Source: Roseimicrobium gellanilyticum (GTDB taxonomy: Bacteria; Verrucomicrobiota; Verrucomicrobiia; Verrucomicrobiales; Verrucomicrobiaceae). From it: DNA of 64,000 nucleotides. The translations under genes were made by a program, and so were the position numbers. Shown in pieces: positions 1 to 7,611 of this stretch. How positions within the stretch are numbered: the first letter of the stretch is position 1; every line of letters starts with the position of its first letter. The notes under the pieces are model-generated. The model saw only the letters and a program-made list of their open reading frames with translations. It was not told the DNA's origin and made no database searches. Where the stretch lies: the NCBI RefSeq assembly GCF_003315205.1, contig NZ_QNRR01000001.1, positions 992,001 through 1,056,000 of the forward strand. Direction: 5' to 3'.

Positions 1-322
1 CCTTGGGCCGCTTCCGTTCTTCAAGACCGAAGGCGACGTTCTCAGCCACGGTCATGTGTGGCCAGAGGGCGTAGCTTTGGAACATCATGGCCGCGCCGCG
101 CTTGTGCGGCGGCACATGGCTCACGTCCTCACCATCGAAGAGGATCTGCCCCCTATCCGGCGTGTGGAAGCCTGCGATGTGCCGCAGGAGCGTGGTCTTG
201 CCACAGCCGCTCGGGCCCAGGAGGAAGAAGAGCTCGCCGCGGGGAATGTCCAGCGATACGTCATTCAGCGCCAGGGTGGAGCCGAACTTCTTCGTGACAT
301 GCCGGATGCTGATGCTGACCAT
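1..322 (-). CDS. ABC transporter ATP-binding protein (PotA/FbpC type), 5' part only
   Basis: The window cuts this gene, so only about the first 107 residues are visible, starting with ATG at 322 on the minus strand. A Walker A motif GPSGCGKT is at residues 36-43, and the Q-loop FQSYALWPHMTVAENVAFGL begins at residue 81. This Q-loop form is typical of ATPases serving importers of Fe(III), spermidine/putrescine or related solutes, which act in the cytoplasm against inner-membrane permeases. The signature motif, Walker B and any TOBE domain lie beyond the left edge. The gene diverges from the sulfatase at 542 across a 219-bp gap in which I see no clear site. The substrate cannot be told from this fragment. 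Confidence 0.85.
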   Translation of the reverse strand, partial: MVSISIRHVTKKFGSTLALNDVSLDIPRGELFFLLGPSGCGKTTLLRHIAGFHTPDRGQILFDGEDVSHVPPHKRGAAMMFQSYALWPHMTVAENVAFGLEERKRPK

Positions 323-541
323 GCACGGCTGTTGTAGCGGGTGGAGCGCAGCGTGGCAAGCAGTGCCTTGGCATTCAGTCCCTTCATAAAAGTGGGAACT
401 GGCAGGCTGCATGAGTCTTCAATCCCGGATTTGGAGGTCAGGCTGCCGTCGCAGAAGTCGGACGATTCGTGAAAATCGGGTGACTCCCGCCTCGTTCCCA
501 CGCGCACACGTTCTCATCGCACCTCGTACCGTCTCCCTGTC

Positions 542-2200
542 ATGATCACGCGCCTCTTCCTTACTCTGCTCGCGGTCTTCTGCCTGTCCTTGCAGGGGCA
601 GGCGGCGACCAAGCCCAATGTCGTCTTCATTCTTTGCGATGACCTCGGCACAGGTGATGTGAAGTGCTACAACCCCGAGGGCAAGATCGCCACGCCGCAC
701 ATGGATGCCATTGCGGAGCGTGGGATGAAATTCACGGACGCGCACTCCAGCTCTGCTGTCTGCACGCCCACGCGCTACGGAGTGATGACGGGCCGGTACA
801 ACTGGCGCTCGAAGCTGCAGAGCGCGGTGCTCGGAGGACTGAGCCCGCGATTGATTGAGAAGGACCGCATGACCGCGGCTTCTTTCCTCAAAGAGCAGGG
901 GTACATGACTGCCTGCATCGGTAAGTGGCACCTGGGCATGGACTGGGTGGTGCTGCCGGGGAAGGATGTCAGTGAGCTGAAGATCGAATCAGCGGATCAG
1001 GTGAACAACGTGGACTATGCCCAGCCCATCAAGAACGGCCCGACCAGTGTGGGTTTTGACTACTACTTTGGCATCAGTGCCTCGCTGGACATGGTGCCGT
1101 ATTGCTTCATCGAGAACGACCGCGTGACCGTCGTGCCCACCGAAACCATGAAGCTGGCGATGAACAAGGGCGGCCCGCAGCAGACTTACACTCGAGAGGG
1201 CCCTGGTTCACCCGGCTTCAAAGGCGAGGATGTGCTGCCAACACTCACAAAGAAGGCGGTGCAGTTCATCAACGAATCCGCGGCAGGGGAAGGCAAGGTC
1301 GGCAAGCCCTTCTTCCTCTACCTGCCGCTGAACTCACCGCATACACCCATCCTTCCTTCCAAGGAGTGGCAGGGAAAGAGCGGATTGAACTTGTACGCAG
1401 ATTTCGTGATGGAGACGGACGATGCCATCGGCCAGATCGTGAATGCGCTCAAGCAACAGGGGGTGATGGAGAATACCATGGTGATTGTCACGAGCGACAA
1501 CGGTTGCTCACCCAGCGCGGATTATCCCACACTGCTGGCGAAGGGGCACAATCCCAGTGCGGCCTATCGGGGTACGAAGGCGGACATCTACGATGGAGGC
1601 CACCGTGTTCCCTTCCTCGTGCAATGGCCTGCCGTGGTGAAGGGCGGCGGGGTGTATGATCAGCCGGTTTGCCTGCTCGACTTCATGGCCACGTGTGCGG
1701 ATGCGCTGGGAGTGAAGCTGCCGGACAATGCCGCGGAGGACAGCGTGAGCTTCCTGCCTGCGCTGAAGGGCGGCAAGGAACCGGTGCGTGATACCATCGT
1801 ACACCATTCCATCCAGGGTTCGTTCTCCATCCGGCAGGGAAACTGGAAGCTCTGTCTGGCACCGGGGTCCGCGGGTTGGAGTGATCCGCGTCCTGGCAAG
1901 GAACCCCAGGACGCGCCTCGCATCCAGCTCTTCGATCTGAGCAAGGATGTGGGCGAGAAGAACAACATTGAGGCACAGCACCCTGATATCGTCGCGAAGC
2001 TGACGAAGCTTCTGGAGAAGCAGGTGGCGGATGGCCGCAGCACACCGGGCGCGCCGCAGAAGAACACAGTGGACCCGGACATCCAATCGGGCACCAAGCC
2101 CTTCACTCCGCCTGCCGGGCGAGGGAATAACAAACAGAAAACCCCCGCAAAGAAATCAGTGCAAACCGGGCTGCTTTGGCCCGCCAGAGGGGCATTGTGA
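542..2200 (+). CDS. Secreted sulfatase (arylsulfatase family)
   Basis: A 552-residue protein with an N-terminal signal peptide (hydrophobic stretch within residues 4-21, ending QGQAA). The mature part starts with the sulfatase signature KPNVVFILCDD, whose acidic residues normally hold calcium. Residues 74-78 read CTPTR, the Cys-type C-x-P-x-R motif whose cysteine is converted to formylglycine by a maturase; that enzyme is not in this window. VIVTSDNGC supplies the second metal-binding Asp-Asn pair. The family hydrolyses sulfate esters, often on marine or mucin polysaccharides, in the periplasm or outside the cell. Length is normal for the family. No polysaccharide genes lie nearby, so the substrate is unknown. 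The C-terminal 40 residues are low-complexity and probably not catalytic. Confidence 0.93.
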   Translation: MITRLFLTLLAVFCLSLQGQAATKPNVVFILCDDLGTGDVKCYNPEGKIATPHMDAIAERGMKFTDAHSSSAVCTPTRYGVMTGRYNWRSKLQSAVLGGLSPRLIEKDRMTAASFLKEQGYMTACIGKWHLGMDWVVLPGKDVSELKIESADQVNNVDYAQPIKNGPTSVGFDYYFGISASLDMVPYCFIENDRVTVVPTETMKLAMNKGGPQQTYTREGPGSPGFKGEDVLPTLTKKAVQFINESAAGEGKVGKPFFLYLPLNSPHTPILPSKEWQGKSGLNLYADFVMETDDAIGQIVNALKQQGVMENTMVIVTSDNGCSPSADYPTLLAKGHNPSAAYRGTKADIYDGGHRVPFLVQWPAVVKGGGVYDQPVCLLDFMATCADALGVKLPDNAAEDSVSFLPALKGGKEPVRDTIVHHSIQGSFSIRQGNWKLCLAPGSAGWSDPRPGKEPQDAPRIQLFDLSKDVGEKNNIEAQHPDIVAKLTKLLEKQVADGRSTPGAPQKNTVDPDIQSGTKPFTPPAGRGNNKQKTPAKKSVQTGLLWPARGAL

Positions 2201-2231
2201 CAAGGTTGTCACCAAGTTTGCTCCATGGAGC
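2197..2231. promoter_or_regulatory. Two adjacent palindromes downstream of the sulfatase
   Basis: GTGACAA-GG-TTGTCAC (2197-2212) is a perfect dyad that overlaps the sulfatase stop codon. It is followed by GCTCCATGGAGC (2220-2231), also a perfect palindrome. They lie just ahead of the GTG start at 2250. An operator pair or a short transcript hairpin are both possible; there is no T-tract to make this a standard terminator. Confidence 0.35.
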
Positions 2232-2249
2232 CCTTGCCGAGGTGGGCAA

Positions 2250-3773
2250 GTGAGCGATACTGTGCCCTCGTTGAATAACGAAGTAGAAAACAAGATGGGC
2301 AGTGGCAGGGCGCCGGCTGCAGAAACAGAACTCTGGCAGAAGTTGGAAACCTTCCCGCTAAACCGGCGGGACGCCGTGCAGGACTTCTCCGCACGGTTGG
2401 CCAGGGAAAACGGTTGGAGGCGGCCTTACGCGCAGCGCGTGAGCTCCGAGTATCTCCGGTTCCTCTTCCTCGCCATGAAGGCGGGGCATCCGGTCACTCC
2501 CTCAGAGGAGGTGGACCAAGCCTGGCACCTGCACCTGGTGTACACCCGTTCCTATTGGGACGAGCTGTGCGCGAGGGTGCTGGGCAGGCCGCTGCACCAC
2601 GAGCCCACCGCTGGCGGGATCGACGAGGGCGCGAAGTTCCGGGACCAGTACGCGCGCACGCTGCAGAGCTACACGCGCTGGTTCGGCCATGCGCCTCCGG
2701 AGGACATCTGGCCGACCGTGAGCGAGCGCTTCGGGCCTCACGACGGTCGCTGGGTGGACATGACGCGCCACTGGCTCCTGCCGAAGCCGCGATTCGTGGC
2801 AAGGCTGCGCCCCCTCCGGGTGGCGGCGGTGATGGGAATTGCCCTGGTCACCACCCTGATGGCGAGTTGCTCGGAGTCGCTCAATGTCTTCGAGTGGCGA
2901 GGGAAGGAATTTCTGGGCTTCTATTGGATGGCGTTCATCACGGCCCTGGCGACCTCGTTCTTGCTGGTGAAGGTGGCGCGAGGCAGGGCGTGGCCATCTG
3001 ATGACATGCTCACGGACCCGTATGAGATTGCCTTCCTTGGTGGAGGTGGGGTACGGGCAGTAGATGCCGCGCTGGCAGCGCTGCACGGACGTGGTTTGGT
3101 GAAGATCTCCAATGGCAACAAGGGGGACTCGGGCCTGCAACGGGTGCTGAATCCCTCCCAGCCGGTCACCAATGATGTGGAGTATGCTGTGCTTTGCGCG
3201 CTGCCCGCTTCCGCAGATGCCAACGTGAAGGACGTGCGCAAGGTGCTGCGGCCCTCCATGAACCAGCTCCGTGACAGGCTGGTGGAAAAGGGGCTGGTGG
3301 CTTCCAGCGGACAGCGTGCTGGTCTCCTGTTGCTGGCGGCGCTGCCCTTTGTGGCATTGCTCGTGACAGGTGTTACCAAGCTCATGGTGGGTCTGGGCCG
3401 GGGCGCGCCCGTGGACTTCCTCATCATCTCGCTCGCGGTCACCTTGATGGTGACCATCGTGAGGCTGGCGACGTTGCGGCGTCGGACGGCGGACGGCGAG
3501 GCCATGTGGGAGCGCTTCAAGCCGATGGAGAGGGCCATGAAGGAGAAGCTGAAGCATCCGTATGAGCCACAGGATCCTCTCATGGTGCCGCTGGCCGTTG
3601 CGCTGGTGGGTGTGCCCGGGCTGAACTGGCCCGGCTACTATGACCTCCATTACGCGCTCCAGCGCAGTAACAACGCTTCCTCCGGTGGTTGTGGCTCTGG
3701 CTGTGGCAGCAGTGGGTGCGGTGGGGGCGGCTGCGGCGGAGGCGGGTGTGGTGGCTGCGGTGGTGGGGACTAG
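2250..3773 (+). CDS. GRDP-like / TIGR04222-type membrane protein with Gly-Cys tail
   Basis: About 507 residues from a GTG start chosen because GAGG lies seven bases upstream (2239-2242); ATG at 2295 is the alternative. The N-terminal third carries VDQAWHLHLVYTRSYWDEL followed by LGRPLHHEP, the conserved His/Trp pattern of glycine-rich-domain (GRDP-like) proteins. Next come a membrane segment (ALVTTLMASC region), a second one, and a middle region resembling the TIGR04222 domain (FLGGGGVRAVDAALAALHGRG). Two further membrane segments follow. The protein ends in a Gly/Cys-rich tail with six cysteines in the last 30 residues, a hallmark of this family. Biochemical function is unknown. The gene follows the sulfatase by 49 bp on the same strand, but a functional link is not evident. 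Confidence 0.75.
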   Translation: MSDTVPSLNNEVENKMGSGRAPAAETELWQKLETFPLNRRDAVQDFSARLARENGWRRPYAQRVSSEYLRFLFLAMKAGHPVTPSEEVDQAWHLHLVYTRSYWDELCARVLGRPLHHEPTAGGIDEGAKFRDQYARTLQSYTRWFGHAPPEDIWPTVSERFGPHDGRWVDMTRHWLLPKPRFVARLRPLRVAAVMGIALVTTLMASCSESLNVFEWRGKEFLGFYWMAFITALATSFLLVKVARGRAWPSDDMLTDPYEIAFLGGGGVRAVDAALAALHGRGLVKISNGNKGDSGLQRVLNPSQPVTNDVEYAVLCALPASADANVKDVRKVLRPSMNQLRDRLVEKGLVASSGQRAGLLLLAALPFVALLVTGVTKLMVGLGRGAPVDFLIISLAVTLMVTIVRLATLRRRTADGEAMWERFKPMERAMKEKLKHPYEPQDPLMVPLAVALVGVPGLNWPGYYDLHYALQRSNNASSGGCGSGCGSSGCGGGGCGGGGCGGCGGGD

Positions 3774-3803
3774 CTGTCAGCACTACCGCGTCTGGATTCG
3801 GCT

Positions 3804-4223
3804 CTAGACGCACTTGGAAGGTGCCTTGTCGCTCATCCGCGACAATCCAAGTCGTGGCCGTAGAAAAGGAATGCCCCATGGACGGATGGTCAGCATCCAC
3901 CAGTCGTCGGCAATGAATTCCATCATCAAATGGGTGTCGTCTTGCCACTCTACCCGGCACAGATTGAAAGAGCAGGTGGGCCATCCAAGTGTTCGACTGG
4001 AAAGAAGCTGAAATTCGAGCGAGCACAGGGAGATGTGCACGACTTCCTCAAACACACAGTCGTAGTCGGTGATGAAGAGATAGCCATATGCGGTCTCAAA
4101 CTGGTGCCGAAGCACGGTGCCCTCCAAGTGCAGGGCGACGGGTTGGCCATTCCTCAAGAGCTGAGAACGTTCAACTCCGAAGCTCGAATTCGTATTGAGA
4201 GAGAACTCAGTGAGCTCAATCAT
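3804..4223 (-). CDS. Conserved-looking hypothetical protein
   Basis: I do not recognise the family. From the ATG at 4223 it has 139 residues (a TTG 12 codons upstream is less likely). It has no signal peptide or membrane segment and is rich in aromatic and hydrophobic residues in alternating patterns (HLEGTVLRH, DCVFEEVVHISL, EFIADDWWMLTI), which suggests a mostly beta fold. It lies on the minus strand 179 bp beyond znuB, after a likely terminator, so it is probably outside the metal operon. An overlapping plus-strand reading frame at 3930-4526 was judged less protein-like. Confidence that this strand is coding is moderate. Confidence 0.55.
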   Translation of the reverse strand: MIELTEFSLNTNSSFGVERSQLLRNGQPVALHLEGTVLRHQFETAYGYLFITDYDCVFEEVVHISLCSLEFQLLSSRTLGWPTCSFNLCRVEWQDDTHLMMEFIADDWWMLTIRPWGIPFLRPRLGLSRMSDKAPSKCV

Positions 4224-4372
4224 GCCTGCGTACCATCGGATGAGATGGTGCGTGCTCAAGTGAATGTAGAAGGCTTCTCCAGAAGTCTTGTTTCAGTGTT
4301 GCTGGCAGCACAAAGGATGCGCGCAATGCAAACGCTCTCAGGCATGGAGCGTCATGGGACGTGCAACATTGA

Positions 4373-4392
4373 AAGGCTTCTGGAGAAGCCTT
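4373..4392 (-). terminator. Hairpin after the metal-transporter permease gene
   Basis: AAGGCTTCT-GG-AGAAGCCTT is a perfect 9-bp-arm palindrome 10 bp beyond the stop of the permease gene. It is followed on the minus strand by a short T-run (CCTTTC). A closely related hairpin sequence recurs near 4270-4287. It probably ends the leftward metal operon. Confidence 0.5.
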
Positions 4393-4402
4393 CTGCCCAA
4401 AC

Positions 4403-5254
4403 TCAATGTACCACCTGCCGATGCTTCGCGAACAGTCCGTACTTTGGACTGAAGATGTACGCTACAGCGAACATGACGCCGAGCACCAGTACGATGGTGG
4501 AGCCGATGTTCCAGCTCAGCACATAGGAGAGGAAGAAGGCGCCGGTCGCGCCGAGGGCGCCGAGGATGCCCCCACCCAGGAAGATGGTGCGTGTATTGTC
4601 CGAGCACAGATACACGGTGGCTCCAGGAGTGACCATGAGGCCAAGGCTCAGAATGCATCCTACAGCCTGCAAGGAGGAAAGCAGCATGAGGATCATGACG
4701 CCGAAGAGGGCGTAATTCAACGCGCGCACGGGTACGCCGAGACTGGCGGCGACATTGGGCTCGAAGAGATAGATCAGCAGGGGGCGCTGAAGAACGGTGA
4801 GTGTGAGTACTGCCGTCACGGCAATGCCGAAGGCAATCCACAAGTCTGCGTCAGACATGCCGGTGATACTGCCGAAGAGCCAGTCGCTGAGCTTCTGTGT
4901 CATGTTGAGATTGGTCAGCAAGATGTAGCCCCCGGCGAAGGCCGAGGTGTACAGGATGGCCATGGAGGTATCCTGATCCAGCCGCGAGGTGCGTGACATG
5001 AAGATAGACCCCAGCCCGATGAACAGGGCTGCGACGATGGCGCCGGCAAGAGCGGTCCACTGTGTGAGTCCCATGAACAGCACCGCAAGCGCGATGCCCG
5101 GCAGCAGGCCATGCGACAGTGTGCCCATCTTCAGGGCAGACTTGCGCATCACCACAAATCCACTCATGAACCCATTGGCAAAGCCAAAGAGCACGCATGC
5201 CATCAGCCCGCGCTGGGCCGGGGTTTCGCTCAGGTATTCCCAGAAATTGCTCAT
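4403..5254 (-). CDS. Zinc/manganese ABC transporter permease (ZnuB/TroC family)
   Basis: A 283-residue polytopic membrane protein of the ABC-3 family, with about eight hydrophobic segments and the usual family length. The segment CILSLGLMVTPGATVYLC matches the conserved late-helix region of ZnuB, MntB and TroC permeases, which form the inner-membrane channel for a divalent metal delivered by the periplasmic binding protein. The start overlaps the stop of the ATPase gene by 4 bp (ATGA, 5251-5254), so the two are translationally coupled. It is the last clear gene of the leftward operon. Zinc is favoured over manganese by context (COG0523 GTPase, His-rich partners), not by residues in this subunit. 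Confidence 0.9.
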   Translation of the reverse strand: MSNFWEYLSETPAQRGLMACVLFGFANGFMSGFVVMRKSALKMGTLSHGLLPGIALAVLFMGLTQWTALAGAIVAALFIGLGSIFMSRTSRLDQDTSMAILYTSAFAGGYILLTNLNMTQKLSDWLFGSITGMSDADLWIAFGIAVTAVLTLTVLQRPLLIYLFEPNVAASLGVPVRALNYALFGVMILMLLSSLQAVGCILSLGLMVTPGATVYLCSDNTRTIFLGGGILGALGATGAFFLSYVLSWNIGSTIVLVLGVMFAVAYIFSPKYGLFAKHRQVVH

Positions 5255-6039
5255 GATGCGTAGGCGGTCTTGATGGTTTCCTCGGTGAAGACTTCCTTCA
5301 CGGGGCCGAAGGCGACCTGCTGGCGCTTCAGCAGCAGCACGTCGTCGAAGATCGATGGCACGGTCTGCAGGTCATGATGGCTCGCGATGAGCAGGCGGCC
5401 TTCCTTGGTGAGCTCGCGGAAGAGTTGTGAAAGGGCTTCCTGTGCAGGCTTGTCGAGACCGGTGAAGGGTTCATCCAGGAGGAGCACGTGTGCTTCTTGA
5501 GCGAGCGCCCGCGCGATGAAGGTGCGCTGTTGCTGGCCACCGCTCAGGGCGCTGATCTGGCGCTTCTGCAGGTCGAGCAGGTTCATGGCGGTGAGGGCGC
5601 GCTCCACGATTTCTTCATCGTGCTTCGAGTAGCGCTTCCACAAGCCGAGGTTCGGATAGCGGCCCATTTCCACCAGTCCGCGCACGGTGATGGGGAAGTT
5701 CCAATCCACATCACCACGCTGCGGCAGGTAGGCGATCTCATGGCTGCTGCTGACGAGCGCCTTGCCCCTCCAGAGAATCTTGCCTGCGTCGGGACGCACT
5801 AATCCTGCGAGTGACTTGAGCAAGGTACTCTTGCCCGCGCCATTCGGCCCGATCAGCGCCATGCTGCGGCTGCACTCCGTACGGAAGTTGATGCCCTGCA
5901 GCGCCTGGATGTCGCGATAGCTCACGGCGAGGTTCGAGACCTCCAGCCGGTGATGGTGTGCGGTGCTGTGCGTGCTGTGGCCCCAGCACACATGGTCATG
6001 CGTGTGGTCGTGACTGTGACTGTGGGTGTGAGCGTGCAT
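5251..6039 (-). CDS. Metal ABC transporter ATPase with His-rich N-terminus
   Basis: A 262-residue cytoplasmic ATPase. Walker A GPNGAGKS is at 64-71, LSGGQ at 165-169 and Walker B LLLDEP at 186-191. The Q-loop region YLPQRGDVDWNFP is the form typical of the SitB/MntB/TroB/ZnuC group of divalent-metal importers. An unusual 30-residue extension precedes the fold, with 13 histidines in alternating His-Ser/Thr/Asp order, then Cys18 and a final HHH. Such tails bind Zn or Ni in other proteins, so a metal-sensing or storage role is plausible but inferred. The gene sits between a small anchored protein (11 bp upstream) and the permease (4-bp overlap). Metal identity (Zn versus Mn) is not decided by the ATPase. 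Confidence 0.9.
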   Translation of the reverse strand: MHAHTHSHSHDHTHDHVCWGHSTHSTAHHHRLEVSNLAVSYRDIQALQGINFRTECSRSMALIGPNGAGKSTLLKSLAGLVRPDAGKILWRGKALVSSSHEIAYLPQRGDVDWNFPITVRGLVEMGRYPNLGLWKRYSKHDEEIVERALTAMNLLDLQKRQISALSGGQQQRTFIARALAQEAHVLLLDEPFTGLDKPAQEALSQLFRELTKEGRLLIASHHDLQTVPSIFDDVLLLKRQQVAFGPVKEVFTEETIKTAYAS

Positions 6040-6050
6040 CGTGGGAGCGA

Positions 6051-6497
6051 CTACCAGAGGAAGAGGTAGGACGTGGGTGAGAGCTTGTTGCCCTTGGACC
6101 AGTTCGTGAGGCTGCGATTTTGCTTTTCGCTGGGTTCCAGATCGAGAGTGAGGGCAGTATTCGGCGTGCCTTCAGGCCAGGTGGCGGAGGCGATGATTTC
6201 GAGTCCTTCCGCAGGAATGGCGAGTTCCGCCTCGAAGGAAATGCTGGTTGCCGTGGGTTTCTGCTGCTCCGGAGAGAGAAGTTCCTGACCCTGAACCTTG
6301 ATGGAGAGAGAAGCTGGAACGTGCGCCAATCGCACGCGGATGTAGGTGGGCACTTTCTCCTCCGCCTTGTTCTGCGCCTTGTCTTGAACAACCGGCTTCT
6401 TGTCCACCCGCGCAAAGGTGAGGTGTGAAAGCGGGATGGAGAGCAGAGCGAACGCAATGATGAATGCGATCACGTGAAGGGGAGGAAAGCCGCGCAC
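6051..6497 (-). CDS. Small membrane-anchored protein inside the metal ABC operon
   Basis: I do not recognise a family. The 148-residue product, from a GTG start at 6497, has one N-terminal hydrophobic segment (residues about 8-28). A lysine-rich stretch follows, then a soluble domain of beta-like pattern (YIRVRLAHVPASLSIKVQG; SISFEAELAIPAEGLEIIA). A single-span anchor with a periplasmic domain is the simplest reading. It lies between the binding protein and the ATPase, 11 bp from the latter, so it is very likely co-transcribed with the importer. It lacks His or Cys clusters. It could be an accessory or stabilising subunit; no function can be assigned. Confidence 0.65.
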   Translation of the reverse strand: MRGFPPLHVIAFIIAFALLSIPLSHLTFARVDKKPVVQDKAQNKAEEKVPTYIRVRLAHVPASLSIKVQGQELLSPEQQKPTATSISFEAELAIPAEGLEIIASATWPEGTPNTALTLDLEPSEKQNRSLTNWSKGNKLSPTSYLFLW

Positions 6498-6561
6498 GAG
6501 GGGAGGGAGTGGTGTGTGGGTTAGGCGTTAGACGCGATCAGGCAGGCGTCAAGGCACAGCA

Positions 6562-6589
6562 GGCGGATTGCCGTTTTCGGCAATCCGCC
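6562..6589 (-). terminator. Intercistronic stem-loop after the metal-binding-protein gene
   Basis: GGCGGATTGCCG-TTTT-CGGCAATCCGCC forms a perfect 12-bp stem with a four-base loop, 45 bp past the stop of the znuA-like gene. No T-tract follows on the minus strand. It may act as a partial terminator or as 3'-end protection that raises binding-protein mRNA over the downstream genes. Confidence 0.6.
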
Positions 6590-6633
6590 CTTGTGGTGTG
6601 CTCTACGTTCTGAGGGGAAATTCATTCGTATCG

Positions 6634-7536
6634 TCAGGGCTTCAGGGCCTCCACAATGGCGGTGACGTTGTGCTTCAGCATCGCTTCGAAGGTATGGGCG
6701 CTGGGGGAGGTGCCATCTGCCACCAGAGGCTTGCCCATCTTCACGCCGGTCTCGCGCACGATTTCTGTGAGGACCTTGGGATTTATCTGATCATCCGCAA
6801 ACACGGCGCGGATGTGATGCTCTTTGATGAGCTTGATCGTCTCGGACACGTACTTCAGTGATGCTTCATCCTCACGCGAGATGCCGAGCAGCGGGATGGT
6901 CTTGAAGCCATACTCCTTGCAGAAGTAGCCGAAGGACGCGTGCGAAGTCACCAGCTTGCGATCGCTTCGGGGGATGGCCGCGATCTGTTCCTGCGCCCAG
7001 CTCTTGAGTTCCTCGAGTTTTTCACTCGCGGCATCGGCGTTTGCCTTGTACGTGGCGGCGTTGCCGGGGTCAGCCTTGCTCATGGAGTCTGCCATCACGC
7101 GTGCGGCGCGACGCATGTTGTCCGCGCTGTGCCACCAGTGGGGATCAATGCCGCCTGCGGTGTGGGCAGGGCAGCACATGAAGACTTCACTGCCCGCCTC
7201 GATCTTGATGCTGGGGATGGTGCGTCCCACTTCCACGACTTCTGCGGTACCGGCGAAGGTATCGGCGACCTTGGGAAGATAGGATTCCAGTTTCTTGCCA
7301 CTGGCGAAGATGATCTTCACGCCCTTCAGTGCGGCGAGATCCTTGGTGGTGGGTTCGAAGTGGTGGGCATCGCCTCCCGGTTTGAGGAGGTCAACCACGT
7401 CCACCTTGGCTCCACCCACCTGGCGGGCGAGGTCGCCGAGCAGCGGGTGAAGGGCGGCCACCTTGAGTTGGGCAGGAGCGCTGGCAGTGAACATCACGGC
7501 CAGCAGAGCAGCGGCGAGTTTGAGCGGGGTTTTCAT
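6634..7536 (-). CDS. Periplasmic metal-binding protein of ABC transporter (ZnuA-like)
   Basis: Three hundred residues from the ATG at 7536; a TTG 8 codons upstream is discounted because the signal peptide starts cleanly at MKTPLKLAAALLAVMF. It belongs to the cluster A-I binding proteins (ZnuA, MntC, TroA). Candidate metal ligands sit at the usual places: the HHFEP motif (His58/59), DPHWWH (His133), TSHASFGYF (His199) and the FADD acidic pair (248-249). It lacks the long His-rich loop found in many ZnuA proteins; a CCPAH segment (121-125) takes a similar position. In the periplasm it would hand a divalent metal to the permease at 4403-5254. It follows the outer-membrane barrel by 75 bp in the same operon. 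Confidence 0.9.
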   Translation of the reverse strand: MKTPLKLAAALLAVMFTASAPAQLKVAALHPLLGDLARQVGGAKVDVVDLLKPGGDAHHFEPTTKDLAALKGVKIIFASGKKLESYLPKVADTFAGTAEVVEVGRTIPSIKIEAGSEVFMCCPAHTAGGIDPHWWHSADNMRRAARVMADSMSKADPGNAATYKANADAASEKLEELKSWAQEQIAAIPRSDRKLVTSHASFGYFCKEYGFKTIPLLGISREDEASLKYVSETIKLIKEHHIRAVFADDQINPKVLTEIVRETGVKMGKPLVADGTSPSAHTFEAMLKHNVTAIVEALKP

Positions 7537-7611
7537 GGCGGCAATTGGGATGGGGAACAATGAAGCAGAATAAAAGGCTACGCGTGAAACGCGGCAAGTG
7601 GTTCGGAGGTG

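Noticed and set aside
3930-4526. Plus-strand open frame of 198 codons overlapping the hypothetical at 3804-4223 and the end of the permease gene.
   Set aside because: It runs into the antisense of a confident permease gene and lacks a protein-like pattern; the minus-strand frame is preferred, though without certainty.
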